From assembly GCF_032017025.1 (NCBI RefSeq), contig NZ_DALZQO010000011.1:1-64000 (forward strand): a stretch of 64,000 bases of DNA. Direction: 5' to 3'. The translations under genes were made by a program, and so were the position numbers. Under the pieces are notes generated by a model, which saw nothing but the letters and a program-made list of their open reading frames with translations, was not told where the DNA came from and searched no databases. Of this stretch, positions 16,713-25,201 are shown in pieces (within the stretch, counting starts at the first letter, position 1; each line of letters starts with the position of its first letter). The DNA comes from Hydrogenoanaerobacterium sp032017025. GTDB lineage: Bacteria; Bacillota; Clostridia; Oscillospirales; Ruminococcaceae.

Positions 16713-16926
16713 ATGCCTGATGTAGAAGTAAAAATCAATTCCATGTACCCGTCCGGAACCAGCGGCGGCATCCGTGCCTATGCTTCGGCAACGGTGGACG
16801 GCTGCCTCGGTATCCGGGGCATCAAGGTGGTGGAGGGAGGCCGTGACGGTCTCTTTGTTTCCATGCCCAGCCGCAGGAAACCGCACCGGAGCAGTCCCAG
16901 CCGCCCATGCAGATGGGCGGTATGTA
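16713..16926 (+). pseudogene. SpoVG-like protein gene with internal deletion
   Basis: From the ATG at 16713 (AAAGGAGATAG site) the first 50 residues are SpoVG-like: VEVKINSMYPSGTSGGIRAY, then GCLGIRGIKVVEGGRDGLFVSMPS. The reading frame then enters Arg/Pro-rich text, while another frame over 16873-16926 reads PQETAPEQSQPPMQMGGM and stops at 16924-16926, a plausible native C terminus. The central strand-forming part of SpoVG (the DICFPVT region) is missing. A frame-disrupting internal deletion explains this best. Confidence 0.75.
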
Positions 16927-16971
16927 AGCAACAGGTTAACTTAACAATAAAAAATTTGGAGGTAAAATATC

Positions 16972-17202
16972 ATGAAAAAAATGATAAGCAAGGTAACTCA
17001 TAACGCAAATATGCTGGCAATCAAAGCAAAAATGGCGCTCACCGACAACCGTGCGGAGGGCTTCGTGGATACGGCCATCAAGATTTTGATGGCCGTAGTC
17101 ATCGGCGCTTTGGTGCTGGCCGGTTTGTATATGCTCTTTGATAAAACCGTGCTTCCCACCCTCGTGCAGCGTATCAAGGATATGTTCAACTATGCCGGAT
17201 AA
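16972..17202 (+). CDS. Flp-pilin-like small membrane protein (DUF6133 type)
   Basis: The 76-residue protein has a basic and Ala-rich N terminus of about 28 residues, then RAEGFVDTAIKILMAVVIG leading into a single hydrophobic helix, and a short C-terminal tail. The layout (short leader, Gly-Phe junction, hydrophobic helix) is that of a type IVb pilin precursor, and the prepilin peptidase gene overlaps its 3' end by 11 bases. The canonical Glu at +5 is absent. Likely the major pilin-like subunit; inference from position and layout. Confidence 0.75.
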   Translation: MKKMISKVTHNANMLAIKAKMALTDNRAEGFVDTAIKILMAVVIGALVLAGLYMLFDKTVLPTLVQRIKDMFNYAG

Positions 17203-17611
17203 GCTGGCTGTCTTGCATGCGGTCTTTTTTGTTGCCCTGCTGTGTGCGGCTTCCGTGGTTGATTTGAAGCATCGTATCATCCCTGATTGGCTGAACCTTA
17301 TGATTGCCGCAATATCACTGCTGTGTTTTTCACCGGAACAGCTGCTGGGAATCCTTATTGCCCTGCCGTTCCTGCTGGCCGCCGTGTTCTTCGGCGGCAT
17401 GGGCGGCGGCGACATCAAGCTGATGGCGGCATGCGGCCTTGTGCTGGGGCTGCCCAAAGGACTGTTTGCGGCAATGGCCGGACTCAGCCTGCAGTTACTC
17501 TATGTAGCCATATACCGGATTGTTTGCAAGGTGCAAAGGCGGGAGGCGAAAAAAGCCTTCCCCCTTGCGCCTTTTTTATCGACGGGCTGTCTGTTCGCCT
17601 ATTTCATTTAA
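17192..17611 (+). CDS. Prepilin peptidase (A24 family, TadV/CpaA-like)
   Basis: The 139-residue multi-spanning aspartic peptidase has catalytic aspartates in VVDLKHRIIPDWLN (residues about 22-35) and FGGMGGGDIKLM (about 66-77, the GxGD motif). It has only the catalytic membrane domain, with no methyltransferase domain, as in TadV. The ATG at 17192 lies inside the preceding pilin-like gene, implying coupling. It would cleave leaders of the pilin-like proteins in this operon. Confidence 0.88.
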   Translation: MPDKLAVLHAVFFVALLCAASVVDLKHRIIPDWLNLMIAAISLLCFSPEQLLGILIALPFLLAAVFFGGMGGGDIKLMAACGLVLGLPKGLFAAMAGLSLQLLYVAIYRIVCKVQRREAKKAFPLAPFLSTGCLFAYFI

Positions 17612-17626
17612 GGAGGAAATCAAACC

Positions 17627-18457
17627 ATGAGTTTTTTTAAGAATAGAACGGTCATCGGCGTGATCTGCATTGTGCTGTCGCTTCTGATCTGCTTTGCGGT
17701 CACACCGTTGTTTAACCAAAGTATCAGCCAGAAAACCGAGATTGTGCGGGTGACAAAGCCCATCAAAATCGGGGAAGCCATCACCAAGGACATGGTGCAG
17801 GCTGTGGAGGTGGGCGGCTATAATCTGCCGGAGGATGTGGTCAGGCAAACGGACACCGTCATCGGTAAATTTGCCTCCGCCGACTTAGCGCCGGGAGATT
17901 ACATCATCGCTTCCAAAATTGCCGATGCCCCTGCTGCGGAAAACGCCTATCTCTACAATCTGACCGGAGAAAAGCAGGCCATCTCCGTATCGGTCAAGAG
18001 CTTCGCCGCAGGATTATCAGGTAAGCTGATTTCCGGGGATATCGTGTCCATTGTTGCTCCGGATTACAAAAAACAGGGCGTGACGGTGATCCCGCCTGAG
18101 CTGCAGTATGTGGAGGTCATCGCCGTGACCGCAGACAGCGGCTATGATGCTAACCAGCGTGACGGGGAATCCAATCCGTCTTCGGAGCAGGAAGATGCAG
18201 AGAAAGAATTGCCTGCCACCGTTACCTTGCTGGTCACGCCGGAGCAGGGCAAAATCCTTGCCGAGTTGGAAGCGGACGGTACTCTTCATGTATCCCTCGT
18301 TTACCGTGGCAGCAAGGAAAATGCGGCGAAGTTTACCGAGGCGCAGGACTCGGTGCTTTCCGAGCTGTATCCGGAGGAAACGGAATCTCAGGAAAGCGAG
18401 GATCACAGCCAGCCGGAAGCCCCTGCGGAACCACCGGTGGAAAGCGGGGTTGAGTAA
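17627..18457 (+). CDS. SAF-domain pilus assembly protein (CpaB/RcpC-like)
   Basis: The 276-residue protein has an N-terminal membrane anchor (about 9-30), a SAF domain (about 40-105; VTKPIKIGEAITKDMVQAVE, DLAPGDYIIASKI) and an RcpC/CpaB-type domain (SVSVKSFAAGLSGKLISGDI). The acidic Ser/Glu/Pro tail runs about 40 residues. In a one-membrane cell, which has no secretin partner, such proteins probably act as periplasm-side assembly factors. AAGGAGG before the ATG. Confidence 0.82.
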   Translation: MSFFKNRTVIGVICIVLSLLICFAVTPLFNQSISQKTEIVRVTKPIKIGEAITKDMVQAVEVGGYNLPEDVVRQTDTVIGKFASADLAPGDYIIASKIADAPAAENAYLYNLTGEKQAISVSVKSFAAGLSGKLISGDIVSIVAPDYKKQGVTVIPPELQYVEVIAVTADSGYDANQRDGESNPSSEQEDAEKELPATVTLLVTPEQGKILAELEADGTLHVSLVYRGSKENAAKFTEAQDSVLSELYPEETESQESEDHSQPEAPAEPPVESGVE

Positions 18458-19273
18458 ATGCTGAACTTTAAAAAAGGCGGCCTGTTCAGCCGCAAAAACG
18501 ATCCCGAACCGCAGGAAATGGAACCGGAAAACACCACACAGGTACTGGCTGTTTGGGGCAGCCCCGGCTGCGGCAAAACCACGGTGGCGGTCAAGCTGGC
18601 CAAATATCTGGCAGACAGAAAAAAGAACGTGGTGCTGCTTTTATGCGACTGTACCACGCCCATGCTGCCCTGCATCTGTCCGCCCGGTGATTTGGAGGGA
18701 AATCACTCGCTGGGCAGCATTCTGGCCGCTAATTCCATCACCGAGTCCTTGGTGAAAAACAACTGCAATACCCATAAGCGAATGAGCCATCTGGCGGTCA
18801 TCGGCCTGCAAAAGGGAGAAAACGAAAACTGCTATCCTCCTGTGAATGAAAAGCTGCTCCGGGAGCTGATCGAAACGCTCCGTGATATGGAAAGCCACAT
18901 CATCATCGACTGCGGTAGCTCCATTTATTTTGACGAGCTGTCCACCATCGCCATTCTGGAGGCCGATGCGGTGCTGCGGCTCATAAACTGCGACCTGAAA
19001 TCGGTGAGCTACCTGTCCAGCCAACAGGAATATCTGCGGATGGCCGGGTTTGACTTTGACAAGCTGTACAAGGCGGTCAGCAATGTAAAATCTAACGAAG
19101 CCAGCCAGAATATGGAACAGGTGCTGGGCAGCGCTGTGTTTACCCTGCCGCACTCTCCTGAACTGGAGGCGCAGGTGCTGGCCGGAAATCTGTTCGCCGA
19201 TTTATCCCTGAAAGACAGCCGGGGCTTCCGGAAAGAGATACAGAAAATTTCGGAGGAGGTGTTCGGCGTATGA
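18458..19273 (+). CDS. TadZ/CpaE-like ParA-family ATPase
   Basis: The 271-residue ATPase has a P-loop, AVWGSPGCGKTTVAVKLAKY, at about 31-50, followed by a MinD/ParA-like fold (IIIDCGSSIYFDELS as the switch region, ADAVLRLINCDL). Start directly abuts the CpaB stop. TadZ proteins localise the pilus machine at the membrane. The variant P-loop (GCGKTT with no deviant second lysine) is seen in Clostridial homologues. The stop overlaps the CpaF start by 4 bases. Confidence 0.82.
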   Translation: MLNFKKGGLFSRKNDPEPQEMEPENTTQVLAVWGSPGCGKTTVAVKLAKYLADRKKNVVLLLCDCTTPMLPCICPPGDLEGNHSLGSILAANSITESLVKNNCNTHKRMSHLAVIGLQKGENENCYPPVNEKLLRELIETLRDMESHIIIDCGSSIYFDELSTIAILEADAVLRLINCDLKSVSYLSSQQEYLRMAGFDFDKLYKAVSNVKSNEASQNMEQVLGSAVFTLPHSPELEAQVLAGNLFADLSLKDSRGFRKEIQKISEEVFGV

Positions 19274-20638
19274 GCAGGCATAATCTATTCTTTACTCCGG
19301 AGCAGGAAACCGGAGATTTTCACAGCGTGCTGCAACAGGTCCAGGAATACATCGCCGGTCAACACAGCGAGCTGCTGTCGGACGGCAACGCCGCCGAAGC
19401 CAAGGCCAACATCAAGCGGTACATCGCCAAGTTTGTGCAGGACAGCCGTGTGGCGGTCAAGGATATGACACAGCAGCAGCTGGTGGATGCGCTCTACACG
19501 GAAATGGCCGAGTATTCCTTTCTCACCAAGTACATTTTTGCGGACGGAATCGAAGAAATCGACATTAACAGCTGGCGGGATATTGAAATCCAGTACGCCG
19601 GTGGGCGCTGCGAGAAGCTGCGGGAACACTTTGACAGCCCCGAACACTGCATCAATGTGCTGCGCCGGATGCTTCATGTGTCCGGCACAATTCTGGATGA
19701 TCAGTCTCCGCTGGTAGTAGGTACTCTTGCGGAGAACATCCGCATTGCCGTGATGAAAAGCCCCATTGTGGATGCCAATATAGGCGCTGCCGCCTCCATC
19801 CGTATCGTCAATCCCAATAACATGGAGAAAGAGGATTTCATAGACGGCGGCACGGCTACCGCTGAAATGCTGGATTTTCTTTCGGAGTGTATCCGCTACG
19901 GCATTTCGGTGTGCATCGCCGGAGCCACCAGCAGCGGCAAAACCACCGTGGCAGGCTGGGTGTNNNNNNNNNNGGCTGTTAACTACTATCCCAGACAACA
20001 AGCGTATCTTTACCATTGAAAACGGCAGCCGGGAGCTTTCCCTCATCCGGGAAAAAGATGGCAGGGTTACCAATTCCGTCGTGCATACCCTCACCCGCAA
20101 CAGCGAGAACGAGCTATACCGCATCGAGCAGATCGACCTTGTGGACATCTCCCTGCGCTTCAATCCGGACATTATCGTGGTCGGCGAAATGCGTGGTGCG
20201 GAGGCTAATGCCGCACAGGAGGTAGCCAGAACCGGCGTGGCGGTGGTCACCACCATCCACTCCAACTCCTGCGAATCCACCTATCGCCGCATGGTTTCCC
20301 TGTGCAAGCGAGCCGTGGATATGTCGGATGAAACCCTCATGGGCTATGTGACGGAGGCCTATCCCATTGTTGTATTTTGCAAGCAGCTGGAAAACAAGCA
20401 ACGGCGACTTATGGAAATCATGGAGTGTGAAATCCTGCCCGATAACAGCCGCCATTACCGCACCCTGTTCCGGTACGAGATTACCGAAAACCGCTATGAG
20501 GACAACCAATTTTTCATTACCGGACACCATGTAACGGTCAATCCCATCTCCGACAGCCTGTGCAAACGGTTATTGGAAAACGGGATGCCGCAGGAGCGCA
20601 TCAATCTTCTGAAGAAAGGAGGGCAAAAATCCGTATGA
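19270..20638 (+). CDS. CpaF/TadA-type pilus secretion ATPase, crossed by an assembly gap
   Basis: A VirB11/CpaF hexameric motor. The N-terminal region (to about 120) is followed by YIFADGIEEIDINSW and SPLVVGTLAENIRIAVMKSP, Walker A GATSSGKTTVAGW just before the Ns, then after the gap LLTTIPDNKRIFTIENGSRE, Walker B NPDIIVVGEMRGAEA and the His box TTIHSNS. The frame shifts across the ten Ns only because the gap length is arbitrary: AGW followed by LLTTIPDNKR is the expected continuous family sequence. The gene is therefore probably intact, about 450 residues. Confidence 0.88.
19964..19973. other. Assembly gap (10 N)
   Basis: The left flank ends GGCTGGGTGT and the right flank begins GGCTGTTAAC. 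Merging them as GGCTGGCTGTTAAC restores the CpaF reading frame, so the real gap is probably zero or a short overlap. Confidence 0.9.
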
Positions 20639-21564
20639 CAACCATTCAATTACTGGCCTGTATCGGAATGATTACAGGCTTTTTTCTTTTACTCGGCCTA
20701 AAGCCGATGGAATTCACCGATGGGCTGTTTTCCTTTCTTGCCAGAGAAAAGAAATCCATCAAGGATGACATCAAGGCGGCACAGCGCCGCCAAAAGCCGG
20801 GATTTCTGAAACGGCAAGTCCAAATGGCGCAGGAGGTGCTGGCCATGACCGGCAGGAGCAGCCGCTTTTCTCTGGTTTGCGCCTGCTCTCTGCTGATGTT
20901 TGCTATCGGTGCCGCTATCGCCATTGTAATGGGCAACTTTTTTCTGGCTCCGGTCATGGCGGCAGGCTTTATGATGCTGCCCTTTTGGTATGTGCAGCTC
21001 ACCGCCAGCCACTTCAAAAAAGACATCGCCGCCGAGTTGGAAACAACCTTATCCATCGTAACCACGGCCTACCTGAGAAGTGAGAATATCCTTACGGCGG
21101 TAGAGGAAAATCTCCACTACCTGAACCCGCCGGTGCATCAGGTATTCAAGGATTTTGTGCTGCGGGTTAAGCTCATTGATCCCGATGTGCTTGAGGCCAT
21201 CAAGGTGCTGCGCACCAAAATCGACAACGAGGTGTTCCGGGAATGGTGCGATGCCCTGTGCGACTGCCAGCATGACCGCAGCCTGAAAGTCACCCTGACT
21301 CCTATCGTCAGCAAGCTCAGTGATATGCGGATTGTCAACGGAGAACTGGAATACCTCGTCTTTGAACCCCGCAAGGAATTTATCATCATGGTTATCTTCG
21401 TGATCGGCAACATTCCGCTGATGTATCTTCTCAACAAAAGCTGGTACGACACGCTGATGCACACTGTGCTGGGGCAGGTTATTCTGGCCATCAGCGCTGC
21501 CCTCATTTTTATCTCTACGACCTGCGTGATCAAGCTCACAAAGCCAATTGAGTATCGGAGGTGA
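20635..21564 (+). CDS. TadB-like inner-membrane platform protein (T2SSF domain)
   Basis: The 309-residue membrane protein has an N-terminal helix (about 4-22), a basic cytoplasmic stretch, two central helices (about 80-120), a cytoplasmic T2SSF-like domain (LETTLSIVTTAYLRSENILT) and C-terminal helices (about 255-300). The ATG at 20635 overlaps the CpaF stop (ATGA), which decides the start. With the next gene it forms the usual TadB/TadC pair anchoring the motor. Confidence 0.85.
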   Translation: MTTIQLLACIGMITGFFLLLGLKPMEFTDGLFSFLAREKKSIKDDIKAAQRRQKPGFLKRQVQMAQEVLAMTGRSSRFSLVCACSLLMFAIGAAIAIVMGNFFLAPVMAAGFMMLPFWYVQLTASHFKKDIAAELETTLSIVTTAYLRSENILTAVEENLHYLNPPVHQVFKDFVLRVKLIDPDVLEAIKVLRTKIDNEVFREWCDALCDCQHDRSLKVTLTPIVSKLSDMRIVNGELEYLVFEPRKEFIIMVIFVIGNIPLMYLLNKSWYDTLMHTVLGQVILAISAALIFISTTCVIKLTKPIEYRR

Positions 21565-21569
21565 TGGGG

Positions 21570-22439
21570 ATGGGATTACTGTTTTTATTCGGAATCACCT
21601 TAGCGGCAGGGCTGTTTTTTATCCTTTTGGATCTGCTGCGCCTGCCGTACCTCAGTACCGCAAAGGCTATGCTGAATACCACAAGAGCAGAGAAAAAAGC
21701 AGCAAGGAGCTTGGAAGCCTACCTCATGACGTGGGCGGTGAAACTTTCCAAGCTAATCCGCATGGACGAATACCGCAGGCATCGGCTGAAAAATGTGCTG
21801 AAAGCCACCGGCATGAACATGGAGCCGGAGGTCTATCAGGCCTATGCGCTGGTGAAATCCGGAGTGATTCTGCTGCTGGCAGTTCCGGTAGGCTTTATCT
21901 TTCCCTTGCTGGTGCCGGTGGTGGTGTTCCTTGCGGTCATGGTGTATTTTAAGGAAACCAAAAAGGCCGATGAAAAGCTGTCCGCAAAGAGGGCATCGGT
22001 GGAAAAGGAACTGCCCCGCTTTGTTGCCAACATCGAACAGGAGCTGAAAGCTTCCCGTGACGTGCTGGCGATTATAGAGAACTACAAGAAAAATGCCGGG
22101 GAAGTCTTTGCTGGGGAGCTGACCATGCTGGCAGCGGATATGCGCTCCTCCAGCTACGAGGCAGCCCTAACCCGGTTCGAGGCAAGGCTCAATTTGCCCA
22201 TGCTGTCCGACGTGGTGCGAGGTCTCATTGGTGTGCTGCGTGGAGATGACAGCACGGTGTATTTTCAGATGCTGGCGCACGATTTCAAGCAGCTGGAGCT
22301 GCAGCGCCTGAAAGGTGAAGCGCAGAAAATACCGCCGAAAATCCGTGTGTTTTCCTTTCTCATGCTGATGTGCTTCCTCTTTACCTATCTGGCCATCATT
22401 GCCTATGAGATCATCAAGTCCCTTGGCGGGATGTTTTGA
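21570..22439 (+). CDS. TadC-like inner-membrane platform protein (T2SSF domain)
   Basis: The 289-residue protein has membrane helices near 1-25, 90-130 and the last 35 residues, and a T2SSF-type cytoplasmic region (VEKELPRFVANIEQELKASR, LPMLSDVVRGLIGVLRGDDS). GGAGG at 21557-21561 lies 8 bases before the ATG at 21570; ATG 21564 or GTG 21561 are alternatives overlapping the TadB stop. Partner of TadB. Confidence 0.83.
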   Translation: MGLLFLFGITLAAGLFFILLDLLRLPYLSTAKAMLNTTRAEKKAARSLEAYLMTWAVKLSKLIRMDEYRRHRLKNVLKATGMNMEPEVYQAYALVKSGVILLLAVPVGFIFPLLVPVVVFLAVMVYFKETKKADEKLSAKRASVEKELPRFVANIEQELKASRDVLAIIENYKKNAGEVFAGELTMLAADMRSSSYEAALTRFEARLNLPMLSDVVRGLIGVLRGDDSTVYFQMLAHDFKQLELQRLKGEAQKIPPKIRVFSFLMLMCFLFTYLAIIAYEIIKSLGGMF

Positions 22440-22451
22440 GGGGGTGAAAGT

Positions 22452-22730
22452 GTGATTGTACAGGAAATGTTAATCAAGTATCCGCAGGCGTCCTTTGATA
22501 TGATGACACCGGGCGGGTTTGTCTTTTTAACGCCGGAAGCAGCAAAAGAGCTGCTGTCGGGAAAGAGCGTGACCGGACATCCCGGTGTTTCGGATTCCGC
22601 AAGGATGGTGACGGCTGATGAGCTTTTGAATCAGGAGGTCATCAGCTCCAACTACAGCGATAATGTGTGGCATATATTGAGTGATTTTCCGCAGATGGAG
22701 CAGGAGTCATCCCGCCCGAACAGGGGGTGA
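22452..22730 (+). CDS. Small soluble protein of the pilus operon
   Basis: The 92 residues from a GTG at 22452, with a GAGGGGGTGAAAG site. The text MLIKYPQASFDMMTPGGFVF, then SARMVTADELLNQEV, has no membrane segment. It sits between TadC and the DUF4320 pilin-like gene, 4 bases from the latter, so it is part of the operon. Family not recognised. Confidence 0.65.
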   Translation: MIVQEMLIKYPQASFDMMTPGGFVFLTPEAAKELLSGKSVTGHPGVSDSARMVTADELLNQEVISSNYSDNVWHILSDFPQMEQESSRPNRG

Positions 22731-22734
22731 AGCT

Positions 22735-23130
22735 ATGCTGAATCTCTTAAAATCCAAACGTGGCGAGGGTTACATTGATGTGTGCGTCCTCGTCCTCTGC
22801 GCCATGCTGGTGATTGCGCTGACCGTGCAGGTGCTGCCGGTGTTTATCGCAAAGAACCAACTGGACACCTATGCCACCGAGCTGTGCCGGGAAGCGGAAA
22901 TCTCCGGCAGGGTGGGCAGCGAAACCAGCCGCCGTGCTGCGGTTCTCACCGAGCAAACCGGGCTGAGTCCCCGGATTTCATGGTCAAAGACCGGTACTAT
23001 CCAGCTGAATCAGGAAATCACCGTGACCCTAACCTTGGAAAGAAACATCGGGCTGTTCGGTGATTTCGGTTCGTTCCCGATCACCCTGCGTTCGGAGGCC
23101 TCCGGGAAAAGCGAGGTGTACCACAAATGA
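22735..23130 (+). CDS. DUF4320-type pilin-like protein
   Basis: The 131 residues: a short basic leader (LNLLKSKRGEG), then YIDVCVLVLCAMLVIALTV as a membrane helix, then a soluble domain with beta strands (ITVTLTLERNIGLFGDFG). The Gly-Tyr junction directly before the helix mirrors the Gly-Phe junctions in the products of 16972 and 23127 and is a candidate prepilin peptidase site. The stop overlaps the next start (ATGA). Confidence 0.8.
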   Translation: MLNLLKSKRGEGYIDVCVLVLCAMLVIALTVQVLPVFIAKNQLDTYATELCREAEISGRVGSETSRRAAVLTEQTGLSPRISWSKTGTIQLNQEITVTLTLERNIGLFGDFGSFPITLRSEASGKSEVYHK

Positions 23131-23672
23131 CCAAACTAAGACACATTCTTAGGGATAAGGCCGGGAACGGCTTCCCTTTGGTGGTAGCCATTACGCTGGC
23201 GCTTGTGATTATCCTGTGCGGCGTGACGGAGTTTTTTCGGCTGAATATCATTGCCGCCGGTGTGAAAGAAGCCTTGGAGGATGCCATTATTGTAACAGTC
23301 AACGACAACTATGCCGATGTGTATCACGGTGTGCGGGAGGGCTACAGCGGCGGTTACCAGCCGGACGGCTCATCCTTTTCCTACAGCATAAAGACCGGCG
23401 ATATTTACGGTTACATGGACGGTGTCCTCGGTACAAAAAATGTCGGAGGCAGTCATGTGAAATATGCCGGGGATACTTTGGAGTACAAACTCTCCGGCTT
23501 GGATGTTACCATCCGAAATGCGCCGCTGGCTCCGTCCTCCCCTAAAAACGCACAGCGCTTTGAAGCGGATGCGGTAATCTGGCTGGAGGTACCGGTCTAT
23601 TTCGGAGGCAAGGAGCTGGCTCCCATGAAAATCAAGCTCAAGGTTCAGGCCGGATATACCGAAGTGTTTTAA
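23127..23672 (+). CDS. TadE/TadF-like minor pilin
   Basis: The 181 residues: basic leader (TKLRHILRDKAGNG), then FPLVVAITLALVIILCGVTE as a membrane helix with a Glu at its end, then a soluble domain with repeated Tyr and Gly (YHGVREGYSGGYQPDGSS). The Gly-Phe-Pro junction before the helix fits a processing site. This is the last gene of the coupled pilus block (17192-23672). About 95 bases separate it from the next gene. Confidence 0.75.
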   Translation: MTKLRHILRDKAGNGFPLVVAITLALVIILCGVTEFFRLNIIAAGVKEALEDAIIVTVNDNYADVYHGVREGYSGGYQPDGSSFSYSIKTGDIYGYMDGVLGTKNVGGSHVKYAGDTLEYKLSGLDVTIRNAPLAPSSPKNAQRFEADAVIWLEVPVYFGGKELAPMKIKLKVQAGYTEVF

Positions 23673-23767
23673 CTGCTTGGGAAATTGTCTGGACTTTCCA
23701 AAAAAGATGTAGTATGGTGAGAAATACAAAGGTAACATTTTACACTTCTTCGAAGGAGGTTGTCTAT

Positions 23768-24307
23768 ATGAGTGATAAAACTAAAAGAAGGCTCGCCATT
23801 GCGGGCGCTGCGGTCATCGGTCTTGCGCTGGTGGTTGCAATCGGGATGCGGTATGCCAAGGAACCCGCCAAACCGGATGCTTCTTCACAAGAGCCGGTCA
23901 GTTCTTCCGATGTGGCTCCTGATATACAGAATAGCACAGAGAAAAAAGAGGTGGTAGTTTCTCCGCAGCCCACACCGGAGCCGGATACCTCGGAAACGCT
24001 GCCGCCTCAAACCGATCTGCCGGAGCAGAAGCTCCAGCCTGATCCGGTAAAGCCGGAAGCTCCCGCAAAGCCTGAGCTGCCGGGGGATGCAGATACCACC
24101 AACCCATCCAAACCGCCGGAATACAAGCCGGAGGATACGGAAAAGAAACCGGCTGCTGAAAGCAAGCCGCAGAACGGCGGTGGACTGCCGGGATTTGATA
24201 ATGTGCCGGACGGCGGTGCCAATCAAGTGATTAACAAGGACTTTGTTTTACTGACACTCATGCCAAAACCAACGGAGATGTCATTAATGGAATCCGAGTA
24301 CCAGTAG
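23768..24307 (+). pseudogene. DUF6550-like Pro-rich membrane protein, 3' end truncated
   Basis: The ATG at 23768 has GAAGGAGG. The sequence has a basic start, one membrane helix (about 9-27), a long Pro/Glu/Ser linker with PEP and KPE repeats (about 30-140), and GFDNVPDGGANQVI. That motif is where the family's conserved C-terminal part begins. After about base 24232 the frame runs into DNA that is antisense to the sigma gene (KDFVLLTLMPKPTEM), so the native C terminus is lost. It may still be translated to the stop at 24307. Confidence 0.7.
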
Positions 24308-24729
24308 CGCCGAATGAATACCAAACGACTTTGGGTATCAATACTTCGAAGAAAATCGCTGATGCTCTTTGCGACATATCCGGATTCATACTTCGACTCC
24401 GTATCCTGTCCAGCTATACAATCCCCAAGTTCAGACAGCAAAATATCAAATTCATTATTGCGCTTTTGAGCTTTGTTGTAGTCGTAACGGTCAAGAGCAA
24501 TATTACGCATCAATCGTCCTAAAAATGATTTTAGAATTTTTGGTCGAGTAGGAGGAATCGTATTCCACGCAGCCACATAAGTATCATTTTCGCATTCCTC
24601 TACATCAAGATAATCCGCAAGTATGTTATATGCGATAGAGCGGCAGTATGATCCGTACTTTTTCGATGTTTCAGAGATAGCCGATTCGGAGCGCTCCCAG
24701 TACAAATCGATAATCATTTCATCATCCAC
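24223..24729 (-). pseudogene. ECF-type sigma-70 factor, C terminus truncated
   Basis: A GTG at 24729 lies 8 bases after AAAGGAG; an ATG at 24765 is the alternative. Region 2 is clear (DLYWERSESAISETSKKYGS, then DVEECENDTYVAAWNTIPP and FLGRLMRNIALDRYDYNKA). Region 4 begins (SRLVFIRRYWYSDSINDISV) but stops after SVSKTKSLL, where homologues continue with the last recognition-helix residues and a basic tail. The stop lies inside the opposing DUF6550-like gene. Loss of the end of region 4 should impair -35 recognition. Confidence 0.75.
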
Positions 24730-24850
24730 ATTCACATCTCCTTTCGTGCTTTGTAAGGCCTTCACTTATATAGTAATGATCTCTTGACTAGAAGAGAAAT
24801 TATTGAGAACCAAATTAATTGTTTTTTATAAAAATATAGGAGGATTTCAA

Positions 24851-25201
24851 ATGGAAAAACCACGCATTTTCACGATGTCTTTTGCGAGTATTTATCCGCT
24901 ATATATACAAAAAGCAGAGAAAAAAGGAAGAACAAAAAACGAAGTTAATGAAATCATTTTTTGGCTTACTGGTTATGATGAGCATTCTTTACAACATCAG
25001 ATAATGAGTGAAGTGGATTTGGAAATGTTCTTTAAACAAGCACCGCGTATTAATCCGAACGCTTCACTCATTAAAGGAGTTATTTGTGGATATCGCGTGG
25101 AAGAAATCGAAGATGAGGTAATGCGACAAATCCGTTATTTAGATAAATTAATTGATGAGCTAGCGAAAGGGAAAGCGATGGAAAAAATATTGAGAAAATA
25201 A
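24851..25201 (+). CDS. DUF2200-family protein
   Basis: The 116 residues match the DUF2200 pattern: RIFTMSFASIYPLYIQKAEK, then KGRTKNEVNEIIFWLTGYDE and VICGYRVEEIEDEVMRQIRY. AGGAGG precedes the ATG at 24851. A cytosolic protein of unknown biochemical role, probably with a helical DUF fold. The gene is AT-rich compared with the island before it, consistent with separate acquisition. Confidence 0.85.
   Translation: MEKPRIFTMSFASIYPLYIQKAEKKGRTKNEVNEIIFWLTGYDEHSLQHQIMSEVDLEMFFKQAPRINPNASLIKGVICGYRVEEIEDEVMRQIRYLDKLIDELAKGKAMEKILRK

Larger units (their letters stand above)
13416..24240. mobile_element. Decayed integrative-conjugative-type island carrying a Tad/Flp-like pilus operon
   Basis: The gene set (D12-class methylase, AbrB-like pair, YodL-domain protein, SpoVG-like protein, DUF6133-like pilin, prepilin peptidase, SAF/CpaB, TadZ, CpaF, TadB, TadC, DUF4320, DUF6550-like) is one I know from Clostridial integrative conjugative elements. 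No relaxase, VirD4, VirB4 or integrase is present. Three scars show loss of material: a fused gene near 13716-13721, an internally deleted SpoVG-like gene near 16873, and a double truncation near 24230-24240. Codon use is more GC-rich than the patch that follows. Confidence 0.7.

Noticed and set aside
16692..17003. 103-residue reading of the SpoVG-like locus as an intact gene
   Set aside because: Text after residue 50 is Arg/Pro-rich and a native tail exists in another frame, so a deletion is more likely.
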